From Ehretia macrophylla (lineage: Eukaryota; Streptophyta; Magnoliopsida; Boraginales; Ehretiaceae): DNA of 64,000 nucleotides. The stretch covers positions 56,523,594 through 56,587,593 of the forward strand of contig CM075780.1 in assembly GCA_037974665.1 (NCBI GenBank), read 5' to 3'. Made by a program: the position numbers and the translations under genes. Positions 13,701-26,579 of this stretch are shown here, in pieces (the first letter of the stretch is position 1; every line of letters begins with the position of its first letter). Under the pieces are notes generated by a model. It was given only the letters and a program-made list of their open reading frames with translations. It was not told the origin of the DNA and made no database searches.

Positions 13701-14108
13701 GCATGAGATGGATTCTAAATGCGTCAGCAGTTGGCAGTCTCATGTATGTGATGTTATGTACTAAACCAAACATCTAAACAGAGATCAGTCAAACTTAGAC
13801 AAGCTTACTAAATGGCAGTATAGCATAGTATATATCTTCGGAGAACGAAAAGACTATATGTTAGTCTATCGAGCTGAATATATAATAAACTAGCACTTAA
13901 ATAAAGAGTTAGGAAATCATAAGAAAGGCAAACACTTTGAGAGAATGTATCACTTACTCTGCAGATACGTCCAGAAAGGAGACATAGTGATAGATAGAAT
14001 TGCCTTTACGAGTGACTTAGCGGATCCTCTTGTTAAGAGTTTTTCAAAGAAAGTCACTTCTGCAGATATTGAGCCAATGGGGGTTGAGTTGTTACATAGC
14101 GTAACCTA
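10690..14108 (+). pseudogene. Copia gag-pol fossil
   Basis: Gag similarity is seen in the stretch starting NPLSAILSNDKLTRP and in a UBN2-like segment at 10878-11350. A CCHC-type knuckle with GHWMKDCPKY follows near 11450-11480, after a lysine-rich run. Protease-like SWIVNSRTTN lies near 11560. Pieces of integrase, reverse transcriptase and the terminal RNase H region follow up to 14108. It is a many-times broken fossil without coding potential. Confidence 0.75.
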
Positions 14109-14133
14109 GTGCACTTTCATGCAAGTAGAAGTC

Positions 14134-16127
14134 TGTTTGGAATAGGTTTGCCTAAAAGACCACTACCATATTGTCATTGATATATCTGGATGTTTACAAT
14201 GAATAATTAATGTCATCCTACTTCAATGAGCATGTTTTCTCTCTTATGTAGTTGACTATTATACATATGTTTGTATGAAAGGTATTTGCATCAAGTGTTG
14301 ACTTAGGTATGTGGTGGTTATATACAGAAGGTCTAACTCATGGTTACTTGTTAAGTAGAACTATTTAGTCCATAACCAAGTAGTAGAGATGGGCACTCTA
14401 CTATGGTAGAAGTTATTGTGAATAAGTTCCTTTTACAGTACAGTGATAGGCCTTGATCATGGATAAGGTTCCAGACTTACTTCACTTATACATGTGTATG
14501 CATTGGACGAGCCACCGTAGGTGTGATACTATAAATATGTACTATCAAAGAAAGAAGTCACTTATTCCTACAAGCTTCTAAGTGGGCCAATGCTCTTAAT
14601 CTTAAGCATATGTGCATGAACTGATGAAGTCAAGTTCTTGCACTTTGAGTCACTATGGGTGAGATCTTATATATAGGTCAATAGCTCTATGATTTGGGTG
14701 TCTGGACTTGGTTAGGAGGGATATGCATATGCAATAAGAAATCTATACAATAATCATTTCCTTAGAATGATCCAGGTTGACCATCCTGAATCTGTGCGCA
14801 CAATAATACATGATGTATTGGTTGTTACACTTGTGGGTAGCTCCTTTGATCTAGTGGATAGTATCCGGAGAATGGTTAGATTATGGGTTAGAGATTCTAA
14901 CAAGAAAGATGTAGTCAAAGATGTGATATTACATTTGGTAGACCTGTCTTGGCTATGAGTTAGTATAGAGGGGCAACGTGGTCATTATCACTTAGTTAGT
15001 CAAAAGACTGAGCGTTATATATTAATTGACTAACTCCTGTTCATACAATAATTATCTTGGAGTTCAGTCATACTCTTTTAGTGGAATAGACTAAGATTAA
15101 AATGACAAAATATTGCTAGGAGACAAGCAAGAATATTTCTTTTTTCAGTGGAAGGATAATTATGTCTTTAGTCCCCCTTCTAGCCTTTTACCTTATAAGT
15201 GAATTTACTAAATAAAGAATTACTAAATTGAAGAGAGGATTTAATCCTTTGATAATCAAAAATCATAAATTGACTTGTCTATTTTGAAAGATTTTCTATT
15301 TTTGATTATTGGCCAAATTTTGGATTAAATAATAATTCATTCATTCATTAATTAATTAAAGTCTTAAAGGCTACTAATTATTTAAGATTATTTTTCCAAG
15401 CTTAGAGAAAAGTTATATTCTTAAATAGTGGACTAGATTTGGACTTTGGAAATTAATTATAATTATTTCATTAAATTGGATAGAGCTTAGAGGGTTGAGC
15501 CAGAGCCTTGGCTCGCAAACGAAGGCTAGATGCAGGTCCTATGAGCCTAATTCTAGGCATATGGAATGGCTAAGTGGTCTAGGTAAGTGTGAACACAAGG
15601 TATAAAAGGATTTCTATTTTATTATGGAATTAAAGGATGATTCAAAGTCTTAATCCATTACTCTTTTGGATTCTGTTTTCAGACAGAATTACCTTGCATA
15701 TTTTCACCTATATAAAGGCCTCTATCCCAAACTCTACAATTGTACCATCACGTTTGAGATCTCTCTTTCTCTCTCACGAGTAAGCTTCAACCTTTAAAGA
15801 AACTCGAAATAGTTTTTCTTTTAGTTTAGTTTAGCAAGATTAAGTCTCACAACTTGATCAACACTTAAGCTAGGGATGTGAAATAGAAGAGAAGATCATA
15901 GTGGAGAAGTAGAAGCATTGTTCCAGTCGTGTGGAGCAACCTCTTCAGCAAAAGTGAAGTAACCTCTTCAGCAAAAGTGAAGTTTTCTTCATTCATTCTT
16001 CACGATAAAGGTATTCCTAAAAAATTTATTTGGTTTTATGATTAAACTACGAAGTGTTTAGATGTTCAAGTAACTATTTTATACTTTATTCATTTTAAAG
16101 ACTCCTGCACGAATGTTTCCGCCTTAT
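14134..16127 (+). repeat. 3' LTR of the Copia element (left part)
   Basis: Begins TGTTTGGAATAGG after a worn purine tract. It continues beyond the inserted Sirevirus at 25647-25680, giving about 2.03 kb in all. It contains a TATA-box-like CTATATAAAGG at 15708-15718 and a 23-bp tandem pair (15938-15960 and 15961-15983) in the transcribed part. The far edge (ATTACA at 25675-25680) is the less certain one. Confidence 0.7.
15708..15718 (+). promoter_or_regulatory. TATA-box-like site in the Copia LTR
   Basis: CTATATAAAGG inside the LTR, followed by a CT-rich stretch (15760-15780) as is common downstream of plant start sites. Activity is not implied. Confidence 0.45.
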
Positions 16128-17347
16128 TGTTGTCCCTTAATTGAACCTAAAAGCGGGGAGGTGTAAATTAGGTTATATAGGCAATACTACTACTTTTTCG
16201 ATTAGACAATATACTAGCAATGATTAATCAAAAATGATCTTAATCAAATATGCACTCTAGCAATAAAAATTGTAAGTGAAGCAATTTATCAAACACTTAG
16301 TGTACAGAAAATAATGCAAATAGATAGTAGAGAGAAAGAGATTGCAAATCGCGATTTAACGTGGTTCGGCCCCCGCCTAAGTCCATGACCTAAGCTCCCC
16401 GCCTAAGTCCATGACCTAAGCTCCCCGCTTAGGATTTCTACAATCTCCACTATTGTGACTAATTAAATGTTGGTGAGTCCACAAACCAACTACAAAGGTA
16501 GTTTCAAGCTTTTACAATAGAAAATTCATTCTCAATACAAAGCTTCAAACTCTAACACTTATGACAAGGAATCCCTTCATTTCAAAGTGTTTAACTCTCT
16601 CTTTTGATAAGTATTTGAAATCAACAATAAAAGCCCTCTTTAGGGTAGATGAATATAATGAACGCTTCTCTCAATATTGCTCACAAATTCTTGTTCAAGT
16701 ATTGCATAATGATGATTCAAAGATTAAAATAATGTTAGAGATCAAGAGTAATTGCTTTGAATCAATATTTTGAAAGTTTACAGTTAAGAGAGTTTAATAG
16801 AGGCTGCAATGTGTGCATTTAATGATCTCCAACATTCATAAAATGATTCTATTTTAAAACAGTGTTTTGGCCCGACCGGTCGATCGGTCGAGAGGACCTC
16901 ATCCGGTGGAGGAGCCTCGGGCAGAAGACGCCTTTGGCACTAGTCGATCGGTTCCCCTAGGGTCGTCCGGTTTGCTCAAGGCTGCAAAGTTTTAGGTTTT
17001 TGAAATGTTTCTTTTAAGCATCTTTTGTAAAGCCTTTTTCAATTGTGTCAAAAACAACTTATAAGAATCATCATTGAGCATATACTATTTGTAAGACCCA
17101 AACCCCAGTCAAGTCCCAACCGATACCCCTTATGACTTCTGTCTCCATCCTTATAGCTCCATCTTCAATCTTCAAATCTTTATATTTCCTTGAGTTGATG
17201 GATGATCTTCTTTCTTCTTTAGCTTGATGGTCTTGGAACCAGAGTCAACCTTGATTTATCTCATTCATGCACACTTAAACAAACTCATTAGACAACACCG
17301 TGGTTTGTTATCATCAAAACCAAGATTAGAAGACTTGTAGGCTAACA
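16128..17347 (-). repeat. 3' LTR of the Sirevirus
   Basis: 1220 bp, TGTTGTCCC to GGCTAACA. It holds a short tandem duplication in a GC-rich block near 16373-16430 (CCGCCTAAGTCCATGACC twice) that the other LTR has once. It also holds a palindromic cluster CCGACCGGTCGATCGGTCGAG at 16872-16892. Confidence 0.9.
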
Positions 17348-17640
17348 ATCTCCCCTTTTTTGACGATGACAAAACCTTTCTCAAATAGTAATAACAATGT
17401 AAGCATAATGAGTTTAAGAGAGCAATTTGTTCACTTTAAGTTTGTTTGAACCTGAAATTTTAAGATATAAGTTTGTACAAACTCCCCCTCAACTTGTGCA
17501 TAATTTATCTAAAGTTGATTTCTTACTCCCCCTTAATATATGAGTCTTCTTTTTAGCTCAAGTTCTACTCATTTGTCACTCATTTGCATACAAGCTTATT
17601 TCTTCATATTCACACATTTTTTCTCCCCCTTTTTGTCATT
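17348..17640 (-). other. Multiple polypurine tracts of the Sirevirus
   Basis: On the minus strand the tract beside the 3' LTR reads GTCAAAAAAGGGGAGAT (17348-17364). Further purine runs occur near 17481-17490, 17526-17534 and 17621-17636, the last again next to a GACAAAAAGGGGGAG motif. Repeated purine tracts next to the 3' LTR are a described Sirevirus hallmark. Confidence 0.75.
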
Positions 17641-18103
17641 AGCAAACAAGGTAATAGAAGAGGAAAGTCAATAATGTAAAGAAAAGTATAACAAACAAGA
17701 AAATAGAAGCATATATTGGAAGAACATAAAGAGTTGAAAACTTAAAACACTGAAAATGCATGAAAAGATGTTTTTGAAGAAAAAAAATGCAAAAACTGGG
17801 AAGTAGGGGAAAGGGAATAGTCTTAGGCATCTTAAAGCATCTAGCTTAGTCCTTCATAAATTTCTCATAGAGCTTTTGAAGCATGGTCTTCATACCCTTC
17901 ATCTCGGTGTTTACTTGATCAAAGCCAATTCCAACATCCAATGATAATTGATTAACTCGCGAAGTCAAATTGTCAAGCTTGGTAATGACTTCTTCAAGAG
18001 TAGCTTGGCGAGATCTTCTTCTTGTAGAAGAACTTGCACCTCCATTGTCAACCCATGAAGTTCCAATGTTGGGATCTCTTGCTTTTTCACCTCCTTCTTC
18101 ACC

Positions 18104-18969
18104 TTAACTTTCAGTTTCATTTCCATCTTCCCCAAGATCATAATTTTCTATATCATCAGCAATGTCATGTTGACCCTTGAGGAATTGACGATTCTCTATA
18201 TAAACCACCTCATTATTCTCAAGAGCCATATATTGTCTATCAAGACAATATTTATCAAGAGGATATGTGACAACATTTAGAGGTTCAAAAGGACCAACCC
18301 TAGCAACATTTTTTTGGCGGAAGAGATGACATAATAGCATTCCATAGGGCAGGGACTTCTTCTTGAAAGCCAACATGTGACTAAGCATAATGTGTGGGAG
18401 GTTGATTTTTACCTTTTTGTAAATGAGATGCATCACATTGTCCGTGAATAATGGAATAGATCCGTCTTTCACACTTCAAGGCATGATGACTTGATTCAAA
18501 ATATAGAGAAGCAATCTTTTTTCAACACAGATATGATCTCGTTTAGGCATAAATGTTTTCGACCTTCTCGAGCATTCCCATAATGTAGCAATCATCTCTG
18601 TTGGGGCGTTGTCGTGTGGCCCTTTTGGTAAGTTGGCCGAGGAGTAGATGGTTAGACCACTAGTTGGAATGCCAAGCATGTTCGCCAAGTCACGTTCACT
18701 CACGGATATATTCATTCTATTGACTCGACTTTTTAGCCTACGCACACCATCATTTTCTCCTTCCACCACATAGGCATAGAATTCACAAACTCATTTATCA
18801 CAATTGATGTCCTCGAGTCTAAACAGAGGAAGCCACCTTTGATGTCTAACCAATTTATATGGACGAGTTTGGTCCAAAACATTTGGAGGATCAAGAATCT
18901 TACCCCAAAGAATCTCTTTCTTAGAGAAATCACCAGGTGCAATGATATATGCGAGATCTCATGGATCAA
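18104..18969 (-). pseudogene. Env-like extra region of the Sirevirus, fossil
   Basis: This region lies between pol and the 3' LTR, where Sireviruses carry a third coding region sometimes called env-like. The segment LPHIMLSHMLAFKKKSLPYG resembles the 'putative plant transposon protein' domain found in many such regions. Membrane segments are not evident. It is broken. The name 'env-like' follows family usage, and no envelope function is shown. Confidence 0.55.
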
Positions 18970-19334
18970 TGGTATAAGGCCTAAACTCGGTCCTTCCTTT
19001 CTTGGAACCTTGCCTTGATGAGGATGCTATATGTAGGAGCAGGAATTTCAAGAAAAAGCTTGGTTGGGGAGTTTTATCAAACACTTGGTATACGATGAGG
19101 ATTTTGAAGAAATTCTTAAAAAAGATTTGAAGAGAATGAAAAGCTTTTGAGTGAATTGTGAAGATTTGATATGTTTAACCCTCTTTTTATAAGAAAAAAA
19201 GGAAGTTGAAGAGTTTACAAGTGTTAATGATGATTAATGTGGTTTAATGGGGAAGATGGAGAGGGTTTTTTAGAGAAATAATGAGTGAATCAAGAGTTTA
19301 AAACGTATTAAGACTTAATGCACGACAGCGCAGC

Positions 19335-19445
19335 AGCCGGACGAGGGAAGCCGCACCGGTCAACCGGTGCCAGTACCCTCTTCCGCCCGAGGCACGTCCA
19401 CCGGACGAGGGGTAGCGCTACCAGTCGACCGGTGGGCGCACCCTC
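19335..19445. repeat. GC-rich CCGGT palindromes between env-like region and LTR
   Basis: ACCGGTCAACCGGT (19356-19369) and AGTCGACCGGT (near 19422-19434) repeat the theme of the LTR palindromes at 16872-16892 and 24707-24727. They stand out in AT-rich surroundings. Confidence 0.6.
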
Positions 19446-19589
19446 TTCTGGTTAGGCAGATTCTGCCAAGAAGTGGTTTTTCACTTAGGAAACTTCAGAT
19501 TTTGCAATTTCAACACATTTTAAGCATGTCCAACTCTCTTTTAATCACATAAAATTGATTCTCATGCAATGGTTTGGTAAAAATATCAG

Positions 19590-22500
19590 TTAATTGATGC
19601 ACAGAATCAACAAATTCAAGTACAATATCCCTTTTTGAACATGATCGCGAATGAAATGATGTTTAATTTCAATATGTTTAGTTCTAGAATGTTGTATGGG
19701 ATTCTTAGTGAGATTAATGGCACTTGTATTGTCACATCTAATTGGCACAATATCGTACACAAGGCCATAGTCAAGCAAATTTTCGACAGATACATATTCA
19801 GCTTCAGCTATAGAGAGAGCTATACTATTTTTCTTTTTACTAGACCAAGAGATTAATGATTGACCTAGAAATTGGCAACAACCACTAGTACTCTTTCTAT
19901 CTACTCGATCTCCAACATAATCCGCATCCGAATAACCTATAAGTTCAAATGATGTGCCTTTCGGATACCATAATTCTAAATCTATAGTCCCTTAAGATAT
20001 CTAATGATTTTTTTTACTGCATTTAAGTGAGACTCTTTGGGACAAGATTGAAAACGAGCACATAAGCACAAAGCAAATACAATATCGGGTCTAGAGGCAA
20101 TTAAATAAAGAAGGCTTCCGATCATGCCTCGATATTGTTCTTCATCTACCTTGTTACCTTCCTCATCTTTGTCAAGTTTGATTGATGTTGATATTAGTGT
20201 ACTCATTTCTTTTGCTGATTCAAGCCCAAACTTCTTGATAAGTTCTCTAGTGTACTTGGCTTGATTGATGAAAGTGCCCTCCTGTGTTTGCTTAATTTGA
20301 AGTCTGAGAAAGAAATTTAATTTTCTCATCATACTCATTTCGAATTCTTTGTGTATGCACTTAGAGAATACTCACAAATAGATTCATTAGTAGCACCAAA
20401 TATTATATCATCAACATAGATTTGTACAAGCAATATATCTTTGCCTTTTGTTTTAACAAAGAGAGTAGAATCTAATTTGCCTCTAATGAACCCTTTTTCA
20501 AGCAAATAATTACTAAGCCTATCATACCATGCTCTAGGTGCTTGCTTAAGGTCATACAATGCCTTATCTAGTTTATATACATGATTTGGCAAGTTAGAAT
20601 CCTCAAATCCAGGTGGTTGTTTCACATAAACTTCTTTTTTGAGATAGCCATTTAGAAAGACACTTTTTACATCCATTTGATATAATTTAAAGTCTATATA
20701 ACATGCAAAGGAAAGAAACATACGAATAGATTCAAGTCTAGCTACAGGAGCAAAGGTCTCATCATAATCTATGCCTTCTTCTTGATTATGCCCTTGAGCC
20801 ACTAGCCTAGCTTTGTTTCTAGTTACAACCCTGGATTCATCTAGTTTATTCCTAAAAACCCATTTTGTACCAATTATAGGATAATCCTTAAGTTTTTCAA
20901 CTCGATATCATACTTCACTTCTTTCAAATTGGTTTAATTCTTCTTGCATGACAATTATCCAATCCTCATGATCTAAAGTTTCTTTAACATTTTTAGGCTC
21001 TACTTAAGAAAGAAAAGCAACATGTTCACAATAAGCATTTAGGTTGGAACGAGTTCTTACTCCCTTGGAAGGATCACAAAGAATTTGATCATTTGGATGA
21101 TCTCTCACAAACTTCCAACATCTTGGTAGATCATCATTTGTTGTAGCTTCTTGGACATTTTGCATTGGTTATTCATTGTCTTGTGGATTTGTTAGAGCTT
21201 CACCATCCTTTGAGGTTTGACCCTTTTCAAGATTTGTCTCCTTTGGATCACTTGAGGTTCCCTCATTGCCAATAGTTGTAGGTAGGATTTGAATGTCTAC
21301 TTCAGGAACTCCTATATCATCATCATTCTTTCTCGGGGCAAAAGGATCAGTTTCATCAAAATTCACATGCATAGACTCTTCAATAAGCATATTTCTTTTG
21401 TTAAAAACTCTATAAGCTTTGTTTCTTGAAGAGTAATCCATAAAAAGTCTTTCATCCGATTTAGAATCAAATTTTTCAAGATGTTCTTTTGTATTTAGGA
21501 TGAAACACTTACAATTAAATACTTTAAAATGAGACACATTTGGTGCTCTACCCTTCCATAATTCATAAGGTGTTTTCTTTAGAAAATGTCTAATTAGCAC
21601 ACGGTTTAGCACATAACATGTGGTATTTATGGCTTCATCCCAAAAGTATGTTGGCAAGTTGTTTTCTTTCAACATTGTTCTTGCCATTTCTTGTAAAGTC
21701 CGGTTATTCCTTTCCACAACTCCATTTTGTTGAGGAGTCCTAGGAGCCGAAAAATTATGTTTAATGCCACGTAATTCACAATAGTCCAAAAAGAAAGCAT
21801 TTATAAATTCGGTGTCTTGGTCACTATGAATACAATTTATATAATAGCCTTTCTCATTTTGCACCTTATTACAAAGTTTAGTAAATTCATTGAAGGCGTC
21901 ATTTTTTGTGCAAGGGGTCTCACCCATGTGAATCTAGTATAATCATTTATGATAACATAGACATATCTAGATCCACCTAGGCTTGCCACATCTATTGGAC
22001 CAAAAATATCCATATGTAATTTTTGTAAAGCTCTTGATGTGGTTACCTTACTAATTATTTGAAAGATGTTTTGTGTTGTTTTCCAAATTGGCATGCATCA
22101 CATAAATGGTCTTTTTGAAATCTAGTCTTAGGAAGACCTATGGCAAGTTCTTTTCTAGAAAGTTTAGCAAGTAAATCCAAGCTTGCATGACCAAGTCACT
22201 TATGTCATAACCATGAGTCTTCATTAATGGTAACTAAGCATTCACATTTTGAAATTTTAATTCATGGAAATTAATCACATACACATTATCGCATCTATTA
22301 CCAATAAATAACACTTTATCATCTTTATCATACACCTTGCAACATTTCAACCATATCAATTTGAAAATATCAAAACCAAGTATATAAAATTCATTTGTAA
22401 GATATTCACTTTTTCTAAACACTTTATATAACATTCATACATGAGTATCCATTCAATCAATTTTATACCACAAAATTTAAACAAAAGAAATTGATTCATG

Positions 22501-23936
22501 GGTCACATGGGTGAAAAGGTTCTTTTGACTTCTATCTTCCACCACTAGAGATTAGTTCATAATTTTCTCCATCAAAGTTCATTTCATCTTCCTTAAAAGA
22601 GAACCGTTTCTTAGTTTTCTCAATGTTATATTTTAACATTCTTTGGTGGTATCTCAAATTTATTTTCACTAAAATGACTTAATTTGACCAATTAAAGGAA
22701 TTCTAAGAAAATGAATATTCTAGCCAAGATTACTACATTTAGCATAAGCCTTTTCACTCAATAATGCATCATCATTTTCAGTCACATATGTAAAAATAAC
22801 ACATAGTTGACTTATCAAGTTGAATGTTAAACCATTCTTAAGAAGCACATATAAAAATAAATAATTTCAATGTTACCCGTGCTTCTTTATCTCAATGATC
22901 TTGTCTTTTTCATAAATTGCATCACCATCTTCTTTGGTGTTGCTAGACATTCCTGCAATAAAGCAAGATCTAGGTACCCATCTTTAATTGGGCCCTCGAG
23001 GGTGAGTTTCATTTGTTGTGACTTTAACAATCCATTTGTGTTTTAGCCACCATGGAACTTTTTTCAGTCATCAAATAGTTTCATATCATGAAATAGTGAA
23101 GCAAGTTATTCTATTTTATCACAATATGTACAGGCACAAGGTGATACATCGTGATTTGAGCTTTTGAGAAAGCAATTATTTAATATCTTTTGAATGAGAC
23201 ATGGTTTATATCCTAACACATTTAATTTGCATAACATGTATTGTGGATTACGCATCATATCCCATTTTTCTTTTTCTATTTTTTCATTCAATTCATTGTA
23301 CATCTTTCCTGACCATGAGATCTCATTTTCAAATACTTTATCAATCAAAGAAATATCATCTATTTCAATTTTAGTATTTTTCTTGTTAATCTCATTTATC
23401 TCAAATAAGGCACATCCAACCTCTTCAATCAAATTTTTATTTTTAATAATTTCAAATATCAATTCATTTTGAATATCCAAGATGGCTTCTTCTAGTTCAT
23501 CAATTGCTAGATCATTATTCATAAATGAGGAGCAAACAGATTCATGAGAGAGATATACCTCTTCATCAAATGTACCAATGTATGCTTCATTTTCTTTAAC
23601 ATCTTCTTCTTCCTTTTGATAAAACTTTTCAAGAAGATTCTATATTTCATGAGCGGATATACAATCTCAAATTTTTTCAAACTCTTGATCGTTAAAAGCA
23701 CAATAGAGAATATGCATAGCTTGAGCATTTTTGGTCAATTTGGCAATGTTTTGCTCAGTTGACTCATCTTCAACTTCGTATGGCCCATGCTCAACAATAT
23801 GCCACAATGTGTAGTCCACATATTGAATATATGTTGCTATAAGATTCCTCCACCTCATGAAATCGGTTCTTGTAAACAAATGAGGTCTATCAATTGAATA
23901 TCCTTCAATGTGAGGGGATGTAGTAGTATATGCCAT
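19590..23936 (-). pseudogene. Sirevirus gag-pol fossil
   Basis: Recognisable parts on the minus strand: gag start MAYTTTSPHIEGYSIDRP at 23936, an integrase core with TPQQNGVVERNNRTLQEM (near 21740), reverse transcriptase with [14 protein letters not shown] (near 20400) and [14 protein letters not shown] (near 20750), and an RNase H end with KHIEIKHHFIRD (near 19650). It is broken in several places. Confidence 0.85.
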
Positions 23937-23993
23937 GATCTTGACTTTATTAGATGTTAAGCTATATATAAAGTCCTAACTTTTGATATCACT

Positions 23994-25641
23994 TGTTGTC
24001 CCTTAATTGAACCTAAGAGGGGAGTGAATTAGGTTATATAGGCAATACTACTATTTTTTTGATTAGACAATATACTAGCAATGATTAATCAAAAATGATC
24101 TTAATCAAATATGCACTCTAGTGATAAAAATTGTAAGTGAGGCAATTTATCAAACACTTAGTGTACATAAAATATGCAAAGAGATAGTAGAAAGAAAGAG
24201 ATTGCAAATCACGATTTAGCGTGGTTCGGCCCCCCGCCTAAGTCCACGACCTAAGCTCCCCGCTTAGGATTTCAACAATCTTCACTATTATGACTCTTCA
24301 AATGTTGGTGAGTCCACAAACCAACTACAAAGGTAATTTAAACTTTTACAATAGAAAATTCATTCTCAATACAAAGTTTCAAACTCTGACATTTGTGACA
24401 AGGAATACCTTCCTTTCAAAGTGTTTAACTCTCTCTTTTGATAAATGTTTGAAATCAACAATAAAAGTCCTCTTTTAGGGTAGATGAATACAATGAATGC
24501 TTCTCTCAATATTGCTCACAAATTCTTGTTCAAGAATTGCACAATGATGATTCAAAGATGAAAATAATGTTAGAGATCAAGAGTAATTGCTTTGAATCAA
24601 TATTTTGAAAGTTTGCAGTTGAGAGAGTTTAATAGAGGCTGAAATGTGTGCACTTAATACTCTCCAACGTTCATAAAACGACTCTATTTTAAAACAGTGT
24701 TTTGGCCCGATCGGTCGACCGGTCGAGGGGACCTTATCCGGTGAAGGAGCCTCGAGCGAAAGACCCATTTGGCATCGGTCGACTGGTTCCGCTGGGGTCG
24801 TCTGGTTTGCTCAAGGCTGCAAAGTTTTGGATTTTTGAAATGTTTCTTTTAAGCGTATTTTGTAAAGCCTTTTCAATTGTTTCAAAAACAACTTATAAGA
24901 ATCATCATTGAGCATATACCATTTGCAAAATCCAAAGGGTGAAGTGCATCAGACCCCCTTGTACTTTAGCGAAAGTGCACAACACCCCCTTATAGTTTAA
25001 AAACCCCCTGAGTTAGTCCTTGTAGTTTTTCAAAAGTGCACAACACCCCCCTACCGTTAAAAAATCCGTTAAATTTAACAGAGAGTGTACTTCACACTCG
25101 TTAAGTGAGATTTTTTTTGATTTTTAACGAATTTATTCATTAAATAATTATATGAATTGACCAAATTATTATTATTATTTTTTTTGGGCTAAACAAAACA
25201 AAAGAGATAAATGAAAAAAATGAAGGTATTTACGTCTTTTTTACAAAATCCGTTAAATATAACGGATTTTATAACTGTAGGGGGGTGTTGTGCACTTTTA
25301 AAAAACATAAGGACTAGTTCAGGGAGTTTTTGAACTATAGGGGGGTATTGTGCACTTTCGCTAAAGTATAAGGGGGTCTGGTGCACTTCACCCAAATCCC
25401 AGTCAAGTCCTAACCGGTACCCCTTATGACTTTCATCTCCATCCTTATAGCTCCATCTTCAATCTTCAAATCTTTATATTTCCTTGAGTTGATGGATGAT
25501 CTTCTTTATTCTTTAGCTTGATGGTCTTGGAACCGGAGTCAACCTTGATTTATCTCATTCATGCATACTTAAACAAACTCATTAGACAACACCGTGGTTT
25601 GTTATCATCAAAACCAAGATTAGAACCCTTTTAGGCTAACA
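23994..25641 (-). repeat. 5' LTR of the Sirevirus, carrying a MITE
   Basis: 1648 bp; without the 457-bp MITE it matches the other LTR in length and order. The palindromic cluster is at 24707-24727. The adjoining primer-binding site (minus strand from 23991) is a weak match to the initiator tRNA-Met type. Confidence 0.9.
24937..25393. mobile_element. Palindromic MITE in the Sirevirus LTR
   Basis: 457 bp present in only one of the two LTRs. The ends are inverted: GGGTGAAGTGCATCAGACC at the left matches the complement of the right end, and the similarity continues for over 150 bp into each arm (CACAACACCCCC motifs). It is flanked by AAA on both sides, so a 3-bp target duplication is likely. It has no coding capacity. 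It must be younger than the Sirevirus insertion. The superfamily is uncertain; the 3-bp duplication would fit Harbinger- or CACTA-type MITEs. Confidence 0.85.
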
Positions 25642-25680
25642 CTTATTCTTGTAATTATAGAATTTAATTCATGCATTACA

Positions 25681-26569
25681 ACGTTTTTCTTCAACCCGAA
25701 CCCTACCATAAGCGACCTTTCTGAGACGATCCAACAAATTCTTGGAAGAGTTATTGAACATCTTCCAAGGCTATCAATGCATTGCAGTTACCAAGGAGAC
25801 AAGACAGCCTCGACTAGAAAAAAAAAAAAGCCACCCACTGATACTTAAGGGAAAGTTCTCTAAGGGAACAACCTTACCTGAAAAGAAAACTTATTGTATG
25901 ATGCTGAACCCCAACTCCAACCTCTCCCCCCTCTCTCTCTCTTACAATGCTGCTGAACCCCAACCTCCCTCCCCCCTACAATGCTATTTATATATAAGGA
26001 TCTACGAAACTAATTCATAGTCGACCTAACTTGAGCTTTAGATTTTGTTTTTCCTATGAAATTGTTCCATTTCATCATAAAAAGGGATTTGATCCAGTAA
26101 GCAAGCAAGAAAATCGGCCTTACATTCAAGGATGAATGTAGACCCGATGGGCAGGGATAGTGCTTGAGCAGTCTCATTTTTTCTATTTTGTGGACTATCT
26201 AGTCCGCACTGACCTTAGTTGACCCCTAGAATAGTTGACCCTTGGAAGCATTGGATAAACCTTTGTAAGCGCTCTGGACACCTAACCAAGTCCATTTTAA
26301 GAATAATTAGAATGTTGTTTCTAAAATCTGTTATCACCCAAATTTTTTCTAAATTGATTCTGTCACTTACAATTGTTGATCGCAGTGAATGAAATATATT
26401 TGTTGCATCCTTTACCCCCTTCTTTTTAGATCAAGTTGACAAAGTGAAACCAATTGATTATAAGGTCAATGCTCTGAATGAACAAGCTATCACGAAATTC
26501 TTCAGATCAAATTAGGTGAAACTCTGCATGCGTGTACTAAAGCATAATTCAATATATTGTAGCAACATG
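25681..26569. other. Intergenic stretch, nothing recognised
   Basis: AT-rich, with a CT-rich microsatellite near 25920-25945 and a partly repeated GCTGAACCCCAAC motif (25908-25970). No gene was identified. Confidence 0.5.
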
Positions 26570-26579
26570 ATTATTTTAA

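Larger units (their letters stand above)
16128..25641 (-). mobile_element. Sirevirus (Copia superfamily) inserted in the Copia 3' LTR
   Basis: LTRs 16128-17347 and 23994-25641 both run TGTTGTCCC...GGCTAACA. The element is flanked by a 5-bp target duplication CTTAT (16123-16127 and 25642-25646). Read on the minus strand, parts in order are gag (about 23936-23106), integrase (22094-21169), reverse transcriptase (20802-20335), RNase H (20338-19590), an extra env-like region (18969-18104), several purine tracts (17636-17348) and the 3' LTR. The extra region, repeated purine tracts and GC palindromes point to the Sirevirus genus. It is broken in several places. LTR divergence looks like about 6%, so it is a few million years old at most. 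Confidence 0.85.
9257..25680 (+). mobile_element. Old Copia LTR element, interrupted by a LINE and a Sirevirus
   Basis: The plus strand holds, in order: a leader (9257-9344 and 10390-10700), gag (about 10690-11460) with a zinc knuckle near 11437-11478, protease and integrase remnants (11540-12500), reverse transcriptase and RNase H remnants (12900-14108), a decayed polypurine tract (14121-14133) and a 3' LTR (14134-16127 continuing at 25647-25680). The 5' LTR is not visible and presumably lies left of the LARD-like element, beyond the window. The element is broken in many places (well over ten) and is old. Lineage within Copia was not assigned. Confidence 0.75.

Noticed and set aside
18104-18969. 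Possible independent host gene between Sirevirus pol and LTR
   Set aside because: Position and sequence type match the extra coding region of Sireviruses, and the region is broken.
25189-25395. Minus-strand open frame MGEVHQTPLYFSES...
   Set aside because: Lies within the inverted arm of the MITE; a by-product of its repeat sequence.
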